From JAWSUT01 sp033549345 (lineage in GTDB: Bacteria > Bacillota > Dethiobacteria > Dethiobacterales > Dethiobacteraceae), in the NCBI GenBank assembly GCA_033549345.1, contig JAWSUT010000028.1, positions 1 to 33,202 on the forward strand: DNA of 33,202 nt. Reading direction: 5' to 3'. The notes beneath the pieces are model-generated. The model had not been told where the DNA came from and made no database searches. It worked only from the letters and a program-made list of their open reading frames with translations. Position 1 is the first letter of the stretch; the number at the start of each line of letters is the position of its first letter. Position numbers and translations under genes: made by a program. Below are positions 1-8,009 of this stretch, piece after piece.

Positions 1-323
1 TTATGGATAATGTGCTGGAATAATACTTGAACTGCTTTAGTTGGTAAGTTGCAAAGTTTACGGGAGATCTGCGAGTGGCTGATTGAGTTTAGACCAAGGG
101 AGTGACTGAGATTACTGTCATTTAAGCTGCTGCTGATGTCTCTCAGGCTGCGATGTTGCTCAAGCTGTGCCAGGACTATCAGCATGAAGAACTTTGCGGT
201 AGTAAATTTCTTAACATACCTGTCTACATTTAGCTGTTCATTTAGCCATTTAAAAACTCCTCCCTGAAAAATTGGCTCAAACAATTGAAAAAATGTGGAT
301 TTTGTGGTATCCTTGCCTTGCAT
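1..323 (-). CDS. IS4-family transposase, N-terminal part (cut by window edge)
   Basis: This reading frame is absent from longer-ORF lists because it leaves the window. Read on the minus strand from ATG at 323 it gives 107 codons without a stop, beginning MQGKDTTKSTFFQLFEPIF and continuing with KWLNEQLNVDRYVKKFTTAK and RSLRDISSSL. This matches the N-terminal DUF4372-type region of IS4-family transposases common in Clostridia. An AAAGGAG ribosome binding site lies about 8 bases before the start. The DDE catalytic part lies outside the window, so whether the element is intact is unknown. I could not define terminal inverted repeats in the 180 bases to its right. It marks an insertion-sequence boundary at the edge of the sugar locus. 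Confidence 0.75.
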   Translation of the reverse strand, partial: MQGKDTTKSTFFQLFEPIFQGGVFKWLNEQLNVDRYVKKFTTAKFFMLIVLAQLEQHRSLRDISSSLNDSNLSHSLGLNSISHSQISRKLCNLPTKAVQVLFQHIIH

Positions 324-506
324 ATTTTGACTCCTTTATATTGGAGATTTGGGCAAGGACTACCCCATATCTCTATTATAAAGGATTTTTTCTTTATTAG
401 CAAGGATGTAAGGCCAAATTATTAAATTATCGCTGTATTACGGCTAATATCTTTAATTATCTTACTCTTACCAATGTTGACAAATTAAAATGTTATTCAT
501 GCAACT

Positions 507-1229
507 CTAGTGATATACCTTATAACTCTTTGCACTTGTTACAATAACTGACGTCTTATCATCTGGAACCTTTAATTGATTAACTTCTCGTGCACCTAAA
601 ACACAGTTGATAAATTTAATTTTTCCATAATAACAGGTCATAGCGGCTTGAATGATTTCGCTCATGCGAAAGTTATAGACATTTAACTTATCTAATATTC
701 GGCATACGGCAGTGAGTGTTTCTTTCCGATATAAAGCCCAAAACGTCATAAAATAGTTGTTTAAATAATTGCGGCATCTTATTTTGGCATTCACTTCCCT
801 GCAATCTCGAAATTGCCTGTTTGTGTAAATGGCAAATTTGTGATTCACATTGTCCTTGTTAAAGCCAAGCCATCTTCCCTGTACAAGAGAAAAATCGCTA
901 TTTTTCTTAAGAAAATGTATTCCTTTTTTAAGAGAAGATTCAAATACAAAATCATCATCCGCAATTAACATTACATACTTGGCTTTCGATTGCTTCAGTA
1001 TAGTTTTCAACCTTTTGTAAATACTGAACATCGGCATATGAGAGTAAGATATATTCGACGGCAATTCTGCAAATGAGTATTTATTACTGCTTGCATCAAT
1101 AATTGTTACCGGATACCTGAAATGTCTGTAATGACTGATAATTCGATCGAAATAACAATGTCGGTTATAGGTTGGAATTATTATTTCACACATAGTATCT
1201 GCTTTTTCTTTACTTAGTCTTTTACGCAT
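507..1229 (-). CDS. Glycosyltransferase, GT2-like (GT-A fold)
   Basis: A 240-residue protein with the GT-A start EIIIPTYNR (residues 15-23) and a DxD-type metal/nucleotide site in MLIADDDFVF (about residues 86-95). It probably transfers a sugar from an activated donor at the cytoplasmic face of the membrane or in the cytosol. No membrane segment is evident. It is the last gene of the CDP-sugar operon and may use that sugar as donor, but acceptor and donor cannot be read from sequence. Its start is uncertain: the long form overlaps the upstream gene by 16 bases, while ATG at 1193 (MCEIIIPTYNR) gives the more typical N-terminus. Neither start has a strong ribosome binding site, which suggests translational coupling. 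Confidence 0.8.
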   Translation of the reverse strand: MRKRLSKEKADTMCEIIIPTYNRHCYFDRIISHYRHFRYPVTIIDASSNKYSFAELPSNISYSHMPMFSIYKRLKTILKQSKAKYVMLIADDDFVFESSLKKGIHFLKKNSDFSLVQGRWLGFNKDNVNHKFAIYTNRQFRDCREVNAKIRCRNYLNNYFMTFWALYRKETLTAVCRILDKLNVYNFRMSEIIQAAMTCYYGKIKFINCVLGAREVNQLKVPDDKTSVIVTSAKSYKVYH

Positions 1230-1942
1230 TTTAAATAACCATCGGGAGCCATGGTAATTAAGGCTTTTGCTTCAATATTTTTGTCGATTGTAAACCTGTC
1301 ATTTGTCTTCAAAAATTCTAACACCGCAGTTTTCGGGTTATTTCCTTTACCCCAGGAGCGGTTTTGATAGAAGCTATCCGGGAGATGTTCTATGATTGTG
1401 TCAAAAACCACCAGATAAGAACCCTTTGATACAAAAGGAGAATATATTTGTAATTCTCTTAGTACATGTCCATGGGTGTGGTCAGAATCGAGGATGACCA
1501 TGATGTTACGTCGGTTTTTAGCTAACATCTGTACTTTATTAATTACTGTCTCATCTGTGGAAGAGCCTTCTATAAGCTTTATTTTATCAAACAAAGGGTG
1601 CCGTTGAATCTCCTTCCGGTTGTGTTCCCGGATATCCAAATCAATGCCAACTACATCCCCGCTACCGATAAGTTCCAGCATGGAAGCGTAAAAAATTAGA
1701 GAACCACCATGCGCTATACCGGTTTCAATGATTAAGTCCGGCTTTACCTCCCAGATAATTTCCTGCATTAAAATAAGATCTTGCGGATACTGAATGACCG
1801 GTCGCCCAAGCCAGGAGAAATTATAAGAGTACTTGTTTTTAATGGATTTCTCTAAAAAGTTACCGGCTGCTTTCCGCAGCAGCCTGTTTTGACGATACTT
1901 ACTAATACGCTCCTCTTTTTCCCTAATAAAATTAGCGTTCAT
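1214..1942 (-). CDS. CmcI-type SAM-dependent methyltransferase/hydroxylase family protein
   Basis: A 242-residue protein of the CmcI family (named after cephalosporin hydroxylase but mostly sugar O-methyltransferases in surface-polysaccharide loci). Visible landmarks are SWLGRPVIQYPQDL (about residues 43-56), the SAM-binding stretch ETGIAHGGS, the acidic end of the next strand in VVGIDLDIR, and ILDSDHTHGHVL, with the conserved DSxHTHxHVxxEL pattern. A GAGG ribosome binding site precedes ATG at 1942. It sits between the SDR reductase and the glycosyltransferase, so the likely role is O-methylation of the deoxysugar or of the glycan. The exact acceptor is inference. Confidence 0.82.
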   Translation of the reverse strand: MNANFIREKEERISKYRQNRLLRKAAGNFLEKSIKNKYSYNFSWLGRPVIQYPQDLILMQEIIWEVKPDLIIETGIAHGGSLIFYASMLELIGSGDVVGIDLDIREHNRKEIQRHPLFDKIKLIEGSSTDETVINKVQMLAKNRRNIMVILDSDHTHGHVLRELQIYSPFVSKGSYLVVFDTIIEHLPDSFYQNRSWGKGNNPKTAVLEFLKTNDRFTIDKNIEAKALITMAPDGYLKCVKD

Positions 1943-1969
1943 AGTTCACCTCATTAAAGTAATACGTAA

Positions 1970-2818
1970 TTAATTTAAGTTTAAAGTTATTTTTAGTTTG
2001 CTATTATCTCCCCAAAAAGCTAGCGGTTCATAATCAGGATAGGGATAGTAACCCAAATTGAGTTTAATTTTATACTCTTTTTTGTCTAAATAGCCCTCTA
2101 TAAATTTTCTCAGCGAAACCGGCTGTCCACTGCAACAGTTAAATATTCCGCTGACCTGCTTCTTAAGCGATATTTTTACAATATATTCCGCTGCTTTTTC
2201 TATCGGTAAATAATCGCGCAGTTGTTCGCCGGCAGTCATATTAAACTCCTCGCAATAATTTATTACCGCTCTTTCAAGCTGAGCAAAGATGGAGTGTTCA
2301 TTTTGTCCCGGTCCGTAAATATAGAATAGTCGCAGCCATTTATAATGAAACTCATAGTTTTTGTGTAATTCGGCAACGTATTGCTGTAAGAAATTCTTGG
2401 CCAAGCCATAGGGAGTGGACGGTTTAGTATCCATATCCTCTGTTAAGCAGCCGTTTTGCATGCCATATTCCAGGCACGTTCCGACGATAGTGAGACTTTT
2501 TAGGCCGTTGTGGACCATGTTTTTAATAAACTTACATTGTGTCCACAGATTTTTTTCAATATGGAACAACCCATGATAATCAGGGAGTCCTTCCCAGGCA
2601 AGATGGATTAAGAGGTCCGGCTTACCAAAATAAGCAAAGTAATTCGGGTTTTCCTGGTTTAAGTCGGCATGGATGTAGCAGACCTTACTAAACCAGTCTT
2701 TTGATTTAGCACGATTACTATTTCTTGACGTGGCAACAATGTCATGGCCGTATTGCAGCATTTCACTGATAACAAACCCGCCCACAAAACCGGTAGCACC
2801 GGTAATTAAAATTTTCAT
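1970..2818 (-). CDS. NAD(P)-dependent epimerase/dehydratase (SDR), nucleotide-sugar 4-ketoreductase candidate
   Basis: An extended short-chain dehydrogenase of 282 residues. The Rossmann motif GATGFVGG is at residues 7-14 and the catalytic YGLAK (YxxxK) follows STPYG. The start is set at ATG 2818 (MKILITGATG) rather than the longer frame, which would run 64 bases into the neighbouring gene. It begins 5 bases after the stop of the RmlC-like gene. As the last enzyme of the CDP-sugar set it probably reduces the 4-keto group to finish the activated sugar. The stereochemistry and exact substrate cannot be determined. Confidence 0.85.
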   Translation of the reverse strand: MKILITGATGFVGGFVISEMLQYGHDIVATSRNSNRAKSKDWFSKVCYIHADLNQENPNYFAYFGKPDLLIHLAWEGLPDYHGLFHIEKNLWTQCKFIKNMVHNGLKSLTIVGTCLEYGMQNGCLTEDMDTKPSTPYGLAKNFLQQYVAELHKNYEFHYKWLRLFYIYGPGQNEHSIFAQLERAVINYCEEFNMTAGEQLRDYLPIEKAAEYIVKISLKKQVSGIFNCCSGQPVSLRKFIEGYLDKKEYKIKLNLGYYPYPDYEPLAFWGDNSKLKITLNLN

Positions 2819-2823
2819 TGTTT

Positions 2824-3354
2824 TCACTCCACAAACAATTTGAGATGCTGGTCTTTTCTGGAGATAGAGGTAACAGGAAGCGGCCAACGGATAGTAAAAC
2901 GTGGATCTCCGTAGTAGATCCCACGGCTAAATTGTGGATAATAGAATTCTGAGATCTGGTATAAGAGCAACGAATTATCCTCCAGGGTTTGGAAACCATG
3001 GGCAAAACCCTGCGGCACATAAAGCGTTTTCCAATCAGAGGCGTTTAGTTCTAATGCCAGCCATTGTTGAAAGGTGGTCGAGTTGGGGCGTAGATCAATG
3101 ATCACATCGTAAACAGCCCCCTGAAAACAGCTGACTAATTTTACCTCTTCATGAGGTGCAGTCTGATAATGCATCCCGCGTAGGGTTCCTTTTTTTTTGT
3201 TCAGTGAAATACTGTTTTGTACAAAACGGGTCCATAGATTGAATTTCTCAAACGTTTTGGCGCAAAAGCTTCGGGCAAAAAAGCCGCGTTCATCTTCCCA
3301 CGGTTCGCTTTCAATAAGATATGCTCCTTTTAATCGTAGTTCCCTGAAAATCAT
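2824..3354 (-). CDS. rfbC: dTDP-4-dehydrorhamnose 3,5-epimerase-like protein (RmlC family)
   Basis: A 176-residue cupin of the RmlC family, close to the usual 180-190. Landmarks are EDERGFFAR (residues 20-28), TLRGMHYQ with the catalytic histidine at residue 62, QGFAHGFQTL, and the C-terminal SISRKDQHL region. The conserved W in the xRGIxWxDP stretch is replaced by tyrosine (IYYGDP). In this operon it lies with CDP-glucose enzymes and a C-methyltransferase, without any rmlA/rmlB. It therefore most likely epimerises a CDP-4-keto-6-deoxyhexose, and the rhamnose annotation is only a family name. It starts directly after the methyltransferase gene. Confidence 0.85.
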   Translation of the reverse strand: MIFRELRLKGAYLIESEPWEDERGFFARSFCAKTFEKFNLWTRFVQNSISLNKKKGTLRGMHYQTAPHEEVKLVSCFQGAVYDVIIDLRPNSTTFQQWLALELNASDWKTLYVPQGFAHGFQTLEDNSLLLYQISEFYYPQFSRGIYYGDPRFTIRWPLPVTSISRKDQHLKLFVE

Positions 3355-4581
3355 TTAAATCACCGTTACATCAGGGATTGGCACAATAAAACGGCCGTTC
3401 CATTCTCTAATAAATGAGAGTTGTTCCATAATCTCGTCTTTGATATTCCAGGGCAGAATTAATACATAATCAGGTCGGTCTGCTTTCAGCCGGGCCGGAT
3501 CTTTGATGGGAATATGGCTGCCGGGCAGAAACAGACCCTGCTTATACCGGTTACGGTCTACTGTGTAATCAAGGAAATCTGTACTGATGCCACAAAAATT
3601 CAGCAGCGTATTGCCCTTGGCCGGAGCGCCATATCCTACAATTTTCCGACCTTGATTCTTAACGGCTATCAGCAGTTGCAGCATATCGCGTTTGATTTTT
3701 TTTGTCTTTTCCCAGAATTCAAAATACGTTTGGAATTGGAAAAGACCTGCGCTGGCCTCCTCATCCAAAATCCTCCCTATATTGCTACTGCCTGGGTGTA
3801 ACCCGCACCTGCCGCTTTTGACATAAACCCGCAATGACCCGCCGTGTGTCTGAATTCTTTCAGCATCATAAATCTGCAAATCATGGGCACAAAAAAGTTT
3901 TGCAACAGAGCCAAGCGAAAAATAAGAGTAATGCTCCTGGTAAATCGTATCAAACTGATTCTGGGTAATTAATTGCTGTAAATGAGGAAATTCCAGGGTA
4001 GCAGAACACCCCGGCTTCAAAACTAGCCGTAACCCGGCGATAAATTCGTGCAGACGCGGATTATGTGGCAGTACATTATTGGCAATAATTAAATCAGCCT
4101 GTAGCCCTCTACTTAACAAATCCCGGGCAAATGCCGTATCAAAAAAGGTAGTTTCAGTTGGTATCCCCTTGTCTAAAGCTTTCCGGGAGGCCAAAACAGC
4201 GGGGTCGATTCCCAAAACCGGTATGCCCGCCTCTTTGAAATATTGAAGTAAATAACCGTCATTGCTACCAATCTCCACAACGAGGGAATGGGGGGTTAGG
4301 CGGAAACGCTTAATTGCCGATATGGCATAATCGCGGCAATACTTGAGCCAGCTTTCTGAACAGGAACTAAAGTAAGGATAATCTTTGGTAAAAATGTTTT
4401 CAGCAGCCTCAAAAGCTGCCAGTTGAACCAACCAGCACCAGCCGCAAACGTATAGATCCATCGGATAAAAGGACTCTGTCTGGTGTAATTCTTCTTTAGT
4501 CCGGTACGCATTGGAGAGAGGGAAATTCCCCATGGAGATCAATGGTTCCGGAATATGATGACCACAACCTCTACAGTTCAT
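3355..4581 (-). CDS. Sugar C-methyltransferase (TylC3/NovU type)
   Basis: A 408-residue, three-part methyltransferase. The N-terminal zinc-binding region has cysteines C3, C6, C46 and C49. The SAM-binding core carries VVEIGSNDGYLL and LGIDP, and the C-terminal C-methyltransferase domain includes GYGAPAKGNTLLN. This architecture is that of enzymes that put a methyl group on C-3 (or C-5) of NDP-4-keto-deoxysugars. The start is ATG at 4581, with GGGAGAG 6 bases upstream; the longer frame begins at a TTG inside that ribosome binding site. The start overlaps the end of rfbG by 11 bases, indicating coupled translation. With rfbF/rfbG it predicts a branched CDP-sugar. Confidence 0.9.
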   Translation of the reverse strand: MNCRGCGHHIPEPLISMGNFPLSNAYRTKEELHQTESFYPMDLYVCGWCWLVQLAAFEAAENIFTKDYPYFSSCSESWLKYCRDYAISAIKRFRLTPHSLVVEIGSNDGYLLQYFKEAGIPVLGIDPAVLASRKALDKGIPTETTFFDTAFARDLLSRGLQADLIIANNVLPHNPRLHEFIAGLRLVLKPGCSATLEFPHLQQLITQNQFDTIYQEHYSYFSLGSVAKLFCAHDLQIYDAERIQTHGGSLRVYVKSGRCGLHPGSSNIGRILDEEASAGLFQFQTYFEFWEKTKKIKRDMLQLLIAVKNQGRKIVGYGAPAKGNTLLNFCGISTDFLDYTVDRNRYKQGLFLPGSHIPIKDPARLKADRPDYVLILPWNIKDEIMEQLSFIREWNGRFIVPIPDVTVI

Positions 4582-5677
4582 ATTTAACTCTCCCAAGCGT
4601 CGTTTTTAGGTGGTTATAAAAATCGATATGCGCAATCCGTTGATTTAAAATTTGCTCCGGGGACAGCCCGGCGATTCTGTATTCCTTGATGGTAAGTTCT
4701 ATTGCCTGATGAAGGTTTAAAACCGGATGCCATTTCAGGCATGACACAGCTTTGCTACTATCCAAATGCAGCAGTTGGGCTTCCGGTAATTCTAAGCCGT
4801 CTTTCTCTGCATTTATTCGGTATTCTCCATCGCCCCACTGCCGGATGAGTTCCCGTACCATCTCCAGCACTGTAGCGGTGTTTTCGTTCAATGGACCGAA
4901 ATTCCATGGGCCAGAGTAAGTATTGCCGTAGATGTAAAGATATGCTCCCAACTGCAGATAACCACTGAGGGAATCTAAAACATGCTGCCAGGGACGGACT
5001 GATTTCGGGTTGCGAATAATCACAGGTTGGTCGGCCTGTAAGGCCCGAATACAATCGGGAATGATACGGTAGGGCGACCAATCTCCTCCGCCGATGACAT
5101 TGCCGGCCCTGGCAGTGGCCACAACAGGTGAATCTTCGTCGGAAAAGAATGAATCCCGGTATGAGGAGGTAACAATTTCAGCTGCAGCCTTGGAAGCACT
5201 GTAAGGATCTTTTCCGCCCAGCCGGTCATTTTCCCGATACCGGTAAATCCATTCACGATTTTCATAGCATTTATCACTGGTAACGATGACTACCGCCCTG
5301 ACTGAATCAACCTGCCCGACCGCGGCCATTACGTTGGCAGTACCCATAATATTGGTCTGAAAGGTAGCCAGCGGGTTGCGGTACGATTCCAGGACAATCG
5401 GTTGTGCCGCCAAATGGAAAACGATTTCCGGCTGGTGTAACCGGAAAACCTGAAGAAGGTGGGGAAAATCATTAATATCGCCATTGATATGAGTAAGATG
5501 TTTATCCAGCCGGCACAGACGATAATTATCCTCAACGGTACGGGGGGGAAGGGAATAACCGATAACTCTTGCCCCCAATTTAAGCAGGCAAATGCTTAAC
5601 CATGATCCTTTAAATCCGCTGTCTCCTGTGATCAAAACCGTCTTACCCTGATAAGTTTGACTGTAAACATCATTCAT
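4571..5677 (-). CDS. rfbG: CDP-glucose 4,6-dehydratase
   Basis: A 368-residue extended SDR. It shows the NAD-binding motif TGDSGFKGSWL near the N-terminus, HLAAQPIV, VVIVTSDKCYEN and the catalytic DPYSASKAAAE (YxxxK). The phrases RAGNVIGGGDW and RPWQHVLD are characteristic of RfbG rather than of dTDP-glucose dehydratases. It converts CDP-glucose to CDP-4-keto-6-deoxyglucose. The ATG at 5677 forms an ATGA overlap with the stop of rfbF; a TTG at 5692 is in frame but lies inside rfbF. It sits directly after the cytidylyltransferase gene, matching pathway order. Confidence 0.95.
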   Translation of the reverse strand: MNDVYSQTYQGKTVLITGDSGFKGSWLSICLLKLGARVIGYSLPPRTVEDNYRLCRLDKHLTHINGDINDFPHLLQVFRLHQPEIVFHLAAQPIVLESYRNPLATFQTNIMGTANVMAAVGQVDSVRAVVIVTSDKCYENREWIYRYRENDRLGGKDPYSASKAAAEIVTSSYRDSFFSDEDSPVVATARAGNVIGGGDWSPYRIIPDCIRALQADQPVIIRNPKSVRPWQHVLDSLSGYLQLGAYLYIYGNTYSGPWNFGPLNENTATVLEMVRELIRQWGDGEYRINAEKDGLELPEAQLLHLDSSKAVSCLKWHPVLNLHQAIELTIKEYRIAGLSPEQILNQRIAHIDFYNHLKTTLGRVKYEL

Positions 5678-6453
5678 GGCCAAATCTTCCAAAACGCTTT
5701 ATTTCCCATCCAGAGCGTATTTAAGTGCTCCATATCACGCAGTGTATCCATGCAAGCCCAGGAGCCGGGATGTTTGTAAACCATTAACTGTCCTTCAGCC
5801 GCGATTTTTTCCAGTGCTCCGAATTCCAGGTCACAGTCATCTTCAGTGGTTAAATAATCAAAGATCTCCCTCTCAAAGACAAAGAAGCCACCGTTAATAT
5901 ACTTATTTCTGTTGAGTGGTTTTTCACTAAAACGAGAAACCTGATTTCCGGTTATCTTTAACTCACCAAAACGGGACGCTGAACTGACCCCGGTTACGGT
6001 AGCCAATCTACCGTGTGACCGGTGAAAATCCAACAATGAAGGGATATCTATATCTGCTAAGCCGTCTCCGTACGTCACTATACACGGAAAACTATCAACA
6101 TATCTTTCAATTTTCTTTAGCCGTGCTCCTTTGAGTGCGTCCTTGCCTGTATCAACCAGAGTTACCTGCCAGTCGTTCTCTTCATGTTCTTGATGAAAAC
6201 AAATATCCGTCGGGTTGCCTAGCCGGATGGTTATGTCACTGTTTATCATTTCATAGCGGCAAAAGTAGTCCTTAATTACTCCTCCTTTATAGCCCAGGCA
6301 TAAAATAAAATCGGTATAGGCGTAATGCGCAAAGATTTTCATAATATGCCAGAGTATCGGTCGTTCTCCGATGTCAACCATGGCCTTCGGCCGGAAATCG
6401 GTTTCCTCGCGGAGCCGGGTTCCCAAGCCACCGCACAAAATAATTGTTTTCAT
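5674..6453 (-). CDS. rfbF: Glucose-1-phosphate cytidylyltransferase
   Basis: A 259-residue nucleotidyltransferase starting MKTIILCGGLGTRL, with the signature GGLGTR and downstream ETDFRPKAMVDIGERPILWH. YGDGLADID carries the metal-binding aspartates, and INGGFFVFE follows. These are diagnostic of RfbF, which makes CDP-glucose from CTP and glucose-1-phosphate. The start at 6453 is chosen by family N-terminus; the 29 codons upstream are not conserved-looking. It is the first gene of the minus-strand CDP-sugar operon, directly downstream of a terminator at 6531-6564. A weak TATAAT-like box lies about 45 bases upstream, without a good -35. Confidence 0.95.
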   Translation of the reverse strand: MKTIILCGGLGTRLREETDFRPKAMVDIGERPILWHIMKIFAHYAYTDFILCLGYKGGVIKDYFCRYEMINSDITIRLGNPTDICFHQEHEENDWQVTLVDTGKDALKGARLKKIERYVDSFPCIVTYGDGLADIDIPSLLDFHRSHGRLATVTGVSSASRFGELKITGNQVSRFSEKPLNRNKYINGGFFVFEREIFDYLTTEDDCDLEFGALEKIAAEGQLMVYKHPGSWACMDTLRDMEHLNTLWMGNKAFWKIWP

Positions 6454-6530
6454 ATGACTTTTTATCAACACCTTTTGTAAGCTGCATTTGCATAATAAAT
6501 TATATGCTGCGGCGTTTACCGGTGTTACAG

Positions 6531-6564
6531 AAAAAAACAACTGCGAAAAGTTAACGCAGTTGTT
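6531..6564 (-). terminator. Rho-independent terminator between the two minus-strand operons
   Basis: The 10-base arm AACAACTGCG at 6536-6545 and its perfect complement at 6555-6564 enclose a 9-base loop. On the minus strand the stem is followed by a run of at least seven T (the A-run at 6531-6537). It lies just past the small zinc-ribbon gene and before rfbF, so it separates the nonulosonic acid operon from the CDP-sugar operon. Confidence 0.85.
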
Positions 6565-6597
6565 ATATTTAGATTGCCCGGCTTTATATTTTTGTGC

Positions 6598-6774
6598 CTA
6601 ACCGCAGCAGGGCCGCCTTCGCCTTTTCACATGCGCAGCGGATGCCGGCCTCCCCCAAAGGATATCTTTGCCCTGGCATCTCGGGCAAAATAGTTTTCTT
6701 CCCCGTTTGGACGGATCAACGTTGATATTAAATATAAACCTGCACTTTGCGCAGATGAAGTCTTTTGTGCTCAT
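6598..6774 (-). CDS. Small zinc-ribbon protein
   Basis: A 58-residue frame too short for most gene lists but well supported. A near-perfect AAGGAGGTG ribosome binding site lies 6 bases before ATG at 6774. The protein carries two CxxC pairs (C8/C11 in ICAKC and C30/C33 in FCPRC) spaced as a zinc ribbon, and a basic, cysteine-containing tail (HVKRRRRPCCG). It follows neuC by 56 bases and ends 34 bases before the terminator, so it is the last gene of the nonulosonic acid operon. The fold is visible; the function (nucleic-acid binding, regulator, or metal-binding partner) is not. Confidence 0.7.
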   Translation of the reverse strand: MSTKDFICAKCRFIFNINVDPSKRGRKLFCPRCQGKDILWGRPASAAHVKRRRRPCCG

Positions 6775-6830
6775 ATTTTCACCTCCTTTTTCAGGGTTAC
6801 TGTCAAGGTCATGTATTTCTGTTTCTAGTT

Positions 6831-8009
6831 CTATGCATTGTTTGGATGCCGGCCTGGTCCTGTATTAGTACTGTATTGTTTATCCAAAAGTTTTGGATGC
6901 CTGAACAGGTTTTTTATAGTCTTCATTATTTCTGTTGCCGGTGACTTGTTAAGGTTATACGGATTCGATACTATCAACCTGCTTGTTCTTTGCAGGATGC
7001 TTAGTAACGTCTTACGGATGACTTTGCTGTCGTAGCCGACGTCGGTTACATTGGCAGCCTTTTCACGGCCATTCTGCCGTAAGCCGATGTTGATGCAGGG
7101 CAAGCTGAAAAAAGGAGCCTCGATAATTCCACTGCTGCTGTTACCGACAATGACATCCACATGCTGCAAAAGATAGAGATATTCGTCGTGAGGGATTGTG
7201 GGAAAAAATTGTGTACTGTTATTCTCTTGTACAAACTGCCGGATGTATTGTGCAAAAATGCCTCCCCCGGCATCACTGTTAGAGCCGACGATAATAATTC
7301 CGGCATCGAGGCTGTGTAGCGCTCTAAGCACTGTGCTTATCTGTAAGTGGAAAGGAACGGCGTCTTTGGAATCAGGATGAATCACCAGAAGGATTGTTTT
7401 TTTACATAGGTGGCTGAAATACTTTTTTCTGTATGCTTTCTTAAGAAATTCGTCCAGGTTTATTATACGGTCTATATCTGTTTTCCGTAAGGATCCCACA
7501 GCGTTTATGCGCCATGCATCTTCACCCCAGGTTTGCAGCCTTTCTTTGGCTTGCAGTGTGGCGACAAAATGCAGGTGAGACAACCGGGATATAGCATGCC
7601 GTATCAGGTCGTCGGCAGATCCGCTTATTTCACCTCCATGAAGATGAATGATACCGATATTTTGATAGTGTGCCGCAATGGCAGCGGCAAGCATTTCCAG
7701 CCTGTCACCCAGTAGCAAGATAAAATCAGGTTTCTGGCAGGCAAAGATATCGGCGCAATAAAGGAGAAATAGCCCTGCCGCCTGAGACATTGACGCGGTC
7801 GTATCCCCTTTTGTCAGGATACCCGGCGATGCAACAATGAGATGGCCGTCCTTTTGTATTTGTTCAATTGACATGCCATACTCACGCAGCAGGTGCATTC
7901 CTGTAACAATCATACCTAGGTCCAGCTCGCTGTCGTTTTCTATCGCGTGCAGGAGGGGCCTGTAAATGCCGTAGTCTGCTCTTGTTCCGGTTATACAAAG
8001 TATTTTCAT
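6831..8009 (-). CDS. neuC: NDP-N-acetylhexosamine 2-epimerase (hydrolysing), NeuC/LegG type
   Basis: A 392-residue GT-B-fold epimerase starting MKILCITGTRADYG, the NeuC signature (GTRADYG). Other landmarks are LLLGDRLEML, HLHGGEISG, LVIHPDS and VGNSSSGIIEAPFF. The family removes NDP and inverts C-2 to release ManNAc or, in legionaminic pathways, 2,4-diacetamido-2,4,6-trideoxymannose. ATG at 8009 forms an ATGA overlap with the neuB stop, with GGAGGA upstream inside neuB. With a 4,6-dehydratase, aminotransferase and acyltransferase nearby, the LegG-like substrate is more likely than plain UDP-GlcNAc, but this is inferred. Confidence 0.92.
   Translation of the reverse strand: MKILCITGTRADYGIYRPLLHAIENDSELDLGMIVTGMHLLREYGMSIEQIQKDGHLIVASPGILTKGDTTASMSQAAGLFLLYCADIFACQKPDFILLLGDRLEMLAAAIAAHYQNIGIIHLHGGEISGSADDLIRHAISRLSHLHFVATLQAKERLQTWGEDAWRINAVGSLRKTDIDRIINLDEFLKKAYRKKYFSHLCKKTILLVIHPDSKDAVPFHLQISTVLRALHSLDAGIIIVGSNSDAGGGIFAQYIRQFVQENNSTQFFPTIPHDEYLYLLQHVDVIVGNSSSGIIEAPFFSLPCINIGLRQNGREKAANVTDVGYDSKVIRKTLLSILQRTSRLIVSNPYNLNKSPATEIMKTIKNLFRHPKLLDKQYSTNTGPGRHPNNA

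Noticed and set aside
324..506. Terminal inverted repeat of the IS4 element
   Set aside because: Only one end is in the window, so an inverted repeat or target duplication cannot be verified.
2763..3020. Overlapping open frames within the sugar genes on either strand (also 4296-4511, 8112-8435, 25246-25824 and 28160-28654)
   Set aside because: They are shadows of well-supported genes, with no motifs and no ribosome binding sites.
6454..6530. TATAAT-like promoter before rfbF
   Set aside because: A reasonable -10 (CATATAAT) exists on the minus strand, but no matching -35 at proper spacing was found.
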